A program made the translations under genes and the position numbers. A DNA stretch of 33,451 nucleotides from NCBI GenBank assembly GCA_002491605.1, contig DKWG01000014.1, forward strand, positions 56,034 through 89,484, given 5' to 3'. Within the stretch, counting starts at the first letter, position 1, and each line of letters opens with the position of its first letter. The notes beneath the pieces were generated by a model. It was not told where the DNA came from and did not search any database. It saw only the letters and a list, made by a program, of their open reading frames with translations. Shown one piece after another: positions 30,578 through 33,451 of this stretch. Origin of the DNA: Ruminococcus sp. UBA7158 (GTDB taxonomy: Bacteria; Bacillota; Clostridia; Oscillospirales; Ruminococcaceae).

Positions 30578-31057
30578 TCAGCTTTTTATAATTGTCATGA
30601 ATCTCTCATTTTTCTCAAGCAGCTTAAACACCGCAACGCCGAGTATGCTGACACACACAAACTCACCTGCAGCGACCTCTAAGCACGAAATGAAGAACGG
30701 CAGCGAAAGAGCCTTGTTAAGCTCAAATCCAACTATAATGCCGTTTGTTATAACCGGCGCAAGCGACGCTACATATATGTTCGGGGATATGTATATAAGC
30801 AGCACGGCTAAAACAGTGGCAAGAGTGCCGAACGTTATATCCCAGATGAGCATCGGGCTGAAAAGGTTGGCTATAAAGCACCCTATCGTAAGAGATATGC
30901 CGTAGTCCTTTTTGTAAAAGCACAAAAGCATAAGCATTTCCGCCACACGGAACTGAATGTTTCCGTAGGAAATAAAGCTCAAGGACAGGGTTAGCGCAAC
31001 ATAAACAGCTGCGACCATAGACAGTCTGACAATACGTTTGATTGATAAGTTTTTCAT
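30578..31057 (-). CDS. queT: QueT-family putative queuosine-precursor transporter
   Basis: A 159-residue membrane protein with five or six hydrophobic segments, of the QueT family (ECF-type substrate component thought to import preQ1 or queuine). VAAVYVALTLSLSFISYGNIQFRVAEMLMLL, IGCFIANLFSP and WDITFGTLATVLA are the family blocks; the FRVAE segment is characteristic. A GTG two codons upstream is open, but the ATG at 31057 has AAGGAG 8 bases before it. The leader carries a hairpin whose loop can pair with that ribosome site, the arrangement of a preQ1 riboswitch, which supports the assignment. queH lies at the other end of the window. Confidence 0.92.
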   Translation of the reverse strand: MKNLSIKRIVRLSMVAAVYVALTLSLSFISYGNIQFRVAEMLMLLCFYKKDYGISLTIGCFIANLFSPMLIWDITFGTLATVLAVLLIYISPNIYVASLAPVITNGIIVGFELNKALSLPFFISCLEVAAGEFVCVSILGVAVFKLLEKNERFMTIIKS

Positions 31058-31065
31058 ATTCACTT

Positions 31066-31148
31066 CTCCTTGTTTTTTGTACCGTTATACCTTTTGTCAG
31101 GAAACGGCAATATGCTCGGGTGGTTATCAAGGAACACCCTGCCTGACA
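31066..31148 (-). promoter_or_regulatory. Candidate preQ1 riboswitch (class II/III-like) for queT
   Basis: The minus-strand RNA starts with GUCAGG and a GGGUG/CACCC hairpin whose loop contains UCCUUG. That loop is complementary to CAAGGA in the queT ribosome site (31066-31072), giving a 6-bp pseudoknot. Between them lie GAGCAUAUUGCC and an inserted CCGUU/AACGG hairpin. A GCAUAUU linker, inserted hairpin and loop-to-ribosome-site pairing are features of preQ1-II. Class III is the alternative in this bacterial group. It would act by hiding the ribosome site. Confidence 0.6.
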
Positions 31149-31149
31149 T

Positions 31150-31178
31150 ATTATATATCCTTTGTCCGGTGAAGTCAA
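31150..31178 (-). promoter_or_regulatory. Sigma-A promoter for queT
   Basis: TTGACT (31173-31178), 17 bp, TATAAT (31150-31155) on the minus strand. Confidence 0.85.
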
Positions 31179-31198
31179 TAGCGGTTTATAATATAAAT

Positions 31199-31226
31199 CT
31201 GCGCAGAGAAAAACATCTCTGCGCAG
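31199..31226 (-). terminator. Terminator downstream of the APH-family gene
   Basis: CTGCGCAGAG (31199-31208) and CTCTGCGCAG (31217-31226) form a perfect 10-bp stem; the minus-strand tail is ATTTATATT. It separates this gene from the queT promoter. Confidence 0.75.
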
Positions 31227-31273
31227 ACATTCTTAGAAAATATCAGTTACCGAAGCCGAGCTTCGCCCAATCT

Positions 31274-32023
31274 TTACTCGTAATCAACAACATCAACCCA
31301 AGAAAGCAGGAACTCTCTTTCGTGCTCGTTGCCCTTTACGGACTGAGAAGCAGCTACAATCGGCATCCACTTCTGAACATACTGTCTTGCTGTGTCGCTC
31401 TTCTTGCAGAACAATTCAAGGTATTTATTTGCAAGCTCTGTGTCGCCAGAAAGGCAGAACAGCAAATATGTGCGTGCGGCGTCAGCCGAAGCGTTGCCCT
31501 GGGTTGCATGGGACCAGTCTAAAATGTAAGCTGTGCCGTCGTCGGTAATAATGATATTTGACGGGTTGAAGTCTCCGTGGCAGAGCTTATTGTGCTTGGG
31601 CATTGACTCAAGACGTGTTCTAAGCTCATATCTTGTTGTGGCGTCAAGCTTTGCCTCGCCTATCTTGCGATTCATCTTGTCCTTGAGCTTGTTGAGGTTG
31701 GGGCAGGTATGAGACTGGACTTTAATCTGAAGGTCAACAAACATCTCAAGGTACTTGTCGACGTTGTCGGGATCTTCATCCATGATTGCAGCCAATGTCT
31801 TTCCGCTGATGAACTGTGAAACTATAGCCCACTTGCCGTCAACGGTGCAGACCTCAATAATCTTAGGAATATTAAGACCTGTCTCCTCAACTCTTGCCTG
31901 ATTGAGAGCTTCGTTTAAGATGTCGGCCTTGGAAAATTCAGAATCGAATACTTTAACGCATTTGTCGCCGTCACGATAAAGGGTCTTTGATTTTCTGACT
32001 GCTATAACATTGTCGAGATTCAT
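31274..32023 (-). CDS. APH-fold phosphotransferase (kinase-like), unknown substrate
   Basis: A 249-residue member of the aminoglycoside phosphotransferase/choline kinase superfamily. The catalytic loop is LCHGDFNPSN (His149, Asp151, Asn156) and the metal-binding motif is ILDWSHA (Asp169). The N-lobe has a lysine in KCVKVF that could hold ATP. All needed residues are present. Stand-alone chromosomal members in Clostridia mostly phosphorylate small metabolites, so antibiotic resistance should not be assumed. AAAGG lies upstream of the ATG. It lies 78 bases behind adhE with a hairpin between, so it may be partly cotranscribed. Confidence 0.9.
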   Translation of the reverse strand: MNLDNVIAVRKSKTLYRDGDKCVKVFDSEFSKADILNEALNQARVEETGLNIPKIIEVCTVDGKWAIVSQFISGKTLAAIMDEDPDNVDKYLEMFVDLQIKVQSHTCPNLNKLKDKMNRKIGEAKLDATTRYELRTRLESMPKHNKLCHGDFNPSNIIITDDGTAYILDWSHATQGNASADAARTYLLFCLSGDTELANKYLELFCKKSDTARQYVQKWMPIVAASQSVKGNEHEREFLLSWVDVVDYE

Positions 32024-32052
32024 AATATAACCGTTCCTTTCTTAAGCTAATT

Positions 32053-32087
32053 GCAGGCTTTTGCTCAAAGCAAGACCAAAAGCCTGC
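32053..32087 (-). terminator. Hairpin between adhE and the APH-family gene
   Basis: GCAGGCTTTTG (32053-32063) and CAAAAGCCTGC (32077-32087) form an 11-bp stem. The minus-strand tail AATTAGC is not a U tract, so termination would be inefficient or the hairpin may protect the adhE mRNA end. Confidence 0.5.
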
Positions 32088-32101
32088 TGATTCTATTTAA
32101 C

Positions 32102-33451
32102 TTACTTGCTTCTCTTTCTTGAATGAGACACCTTTGAAGCGTCAGCATTTGCGCTGAGCATTTCGTTTTCCGGCTGAGGCATAGCTACTTCCTTGAAATG
32201 CTTGCCATAGTAAGCGTTGAGATACATCTGCTTTATCTCACTCATGAGAGGATATCTCGGGTTAGCGCCTGTGCACTGGTCGTCGAATGCCTGCTCTACC
32301 ATGTCGTCAAGTCTGTTAAGGAAGTCTGCTTCGTCTATTCCGTAATCCTTTATAGTCTCCTTGATTCCGACTCTTGCCTTGAGCTTGTTTATTGCTGCGA
32401 TGAGATTTTCAAGCTTCTCCTCGTCAGTGTTTCCGCCAAGACCCAAAGCGTCAGCCACTTCGGCATATCTTGCCAATGTGTGAGGATGGTCATACTGAGA
32501 GAAGGTTCCCATCTTAACAGGCACTTCAGCCGAGTTGAATCTCAAAACCTCTTCAATCATCAAAGCGTTGGCAACGCCGTGAGGCAGATGGTGGAATGCG
32601 CCGAGCTTATGAGCCATAGAGTGGCATACGCCCAAGAACGCATTTGCAAATGCCATACCTGCCATTGTTGCGGCATTTGCCATCTTCTCACGAGCCTCAA
32701 CGTCAGTCTGACCGTTGTCATATGCGTTGGGAAGATACTTGAATATAGTCTTTAAAGCCTGAATTGCAAGACCGTCGGTATAATCCGTTGCCATAACTGA
32801 AGCATATGCTTCAAGAGCGTGGGTAACGGCGTCAATACCGGAGGCTGAGGTTAAGCCCTTAGGAGCTGACATATGGAAGTCAGTGTCGATAATAGCCATG
32901 TTGGGTAAGAGCTCATAATCGGCAAGAGGATACTTGATGCCGCTTGTCTCATCGGTGATAACGGCAAACGGTGTTACCTCAGAGCCTGTACCTGCCGATG
33001 TCGGGATTGCGATGAAGTAAGCCTTTTCGCCCATCTTGGGGAAGGTGTAAACACGCTTTCTGATGTCGATAAAGCGCATTGCCATGTCCATAAAATCAGC
33101 TTCCGGATGCTCATAAAGAACCCACATAATCTTTCCTGCGTCCATTGCCGAGCCGCCGCCGAGGGCTATAATGCAATCGGGCTGGAATGAGCGCATTCTC
33201 TCAGCGCCTGCCTTGGCAGACGAAAGTGTCGGGTCAGGCTCAACGTCTGCAAATGTTGTATGAGCAATTCCAAGCTCGTCGAGCTTATCCGTTATCGGCT
33301 TTGTGTAGCCGTTTTTGTATAAGAAGCTGTCGGTTACAATGAAAGCCTTCTTCTTGCCCATGACATTTTTGAGCTCGTCAAGAGCAACAGGCAGACAGCC
33401 CTTCTTTATATAAACCTTTTCCGGCGCACGGAACCAGAGCATATTCTCTCT
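32102..33451 (-). CDS. adhE: Bifunctional acetaldehyde/alcohol dehydrogenase AdhE, C-terminal part
   Basis: The frame continues past the right edge: codons before MLWFRAPEKVYIKKG read Arg-Glu-Asn, as at the domain junction of AdhE. So this is the iron-dependent alcohol dehydrogenase domain of a longer chain whose aldehyde dehydrogenase half is outside the window. Visible blocks are EPDPT, ALGGGSAMDAGKIMW (NAD binding), IPTSAGTGSEVTPFAV, the iron ligands in GIDAVTHALEAY and FLGVCHSMAHKLGAFHHLPHG, and AFDDQCTGANPRYPL near the C terminus. AdhE reduces acetyl-CoA to ethanol during fermentation and forms spirosomes. A free-standing Fe-ADH is unlikely given the C-terminal AdhE signature. Confidence 0.93.
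   Translation of the reverse strand, partial: RENMLWFRAPEKVYIKKGCLPVALDELKNVMGKKKAFIVTDSFLYKNGYTKPITDKLDELGIAHTTFADVEPDPTLSSAKAGAERMRSFQPDCIIALGGGSAMDAGKIMWVLYEHPEADFMDMAMRFIDIRKRVYTFPKMGEKAYFIAIPTSAGTGSEVTPFAVITDETSGIKYPLADYELLPNMAIIDTDFHMSAPKGLTSASGIDAVTHALEAYASVMATDYTDGLAIQALKTIFKYLPNAYDNGQTDVEAREKMANAATMAGMAFANAFLGVCHSMAHKLGAFHHLPHGVANALMIEEVLRFNSAEVPVKMGTFSQYDHPHTLARYAEVADALGLGGNTDEEKLENLIAAINKLKARVGIKETIKDYGIDEADFLNRLDDMVEQAFDDQCTGANPRYPLMSEIKQMYLNAYYGKHFKEVAMPQPENEMLSANADASKVSHSRKRSK

Noticed and set aside
31274..32023. Aminoglycoside resistance gene
   Set aside because: The fold and catalytic residues are those of the wide APH/choline-kinase superfamily; there is no mobile context and nothing points to a drug substrate.

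Overview
The window looks like chromosomal DNA from an anaerobic, spore-forming Clostridia, most like the Oscillospiraceae/Ruminococcaceae. The pointers are a sporulation sigma-K gene, a T-box ahead of valS, an ANTAR regulator beside glnA, a LexA box of the Firmicutes type, a terminal AdhE-type fermentation enzyme, and near-consensus housekeeping promoters (TTGACA, 17 bp, TATAAT). No phage, insertion sequence, CRISPR array, rRNA or tRNA was found. Most genes are on the minus strand.

Region 1 (1-3335): the 3' end of an Spx/ArsC-family gene, queH (queuosine synthesis), a TspO-family membrane protein, four copies of a 33-bp-spaced repeat, sigK, and tmk with a textbook promoter. Region 2 (3357-9923): five collinear minus-strand genes, glnA, an ANTAR regulator, pyrG, purB and purA. 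They sit behind one promoter and a leader with an ANTAR-type hexaloop hairpin that competes with a terminator. This reads as an RNA-antitermination unit joining ammonia assimilation to nucleotide synthesis.

Region 3 (10069-18581): a flotillin gene behind a long structured leader with its own terminator (a possible riboswitch), a CPBP membrane protease with an extra external domain, a 48-residue orphan protein, valS with a complete T-box, and a repeat lipoprotein anchored at both ends. Region 4 (18762-23972): a small PF06541-type membrane protein, an M29 aminopeptidase, and a plus-strand operon of a Crp/Fnr regulator, a substrate-binding lipoprotein and a permease-ATPase fusion.

Region 5 (24037-28068): a YifB/ComM ATPase; a divergent locus where a LexA box sits on the start site of a 61-residue protein gene; then DUF896, a WYL regulator and a small export protein. 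Region 6 (28103-33451): a NatAB-like ABC exporter with an 18-bp palindrome at its promoter, queT behind a leader with preQ1-riboswitch architecture, an APH-fold kinase, and the 3' part of adhE running off the right edge.

Regulation by RNA is the main theme: ANTAR leader, T-box, probable preQ1 riboswitch, and the unidentified flotillin leader. All family names come from recognising motifs by eye; no database search was possible.
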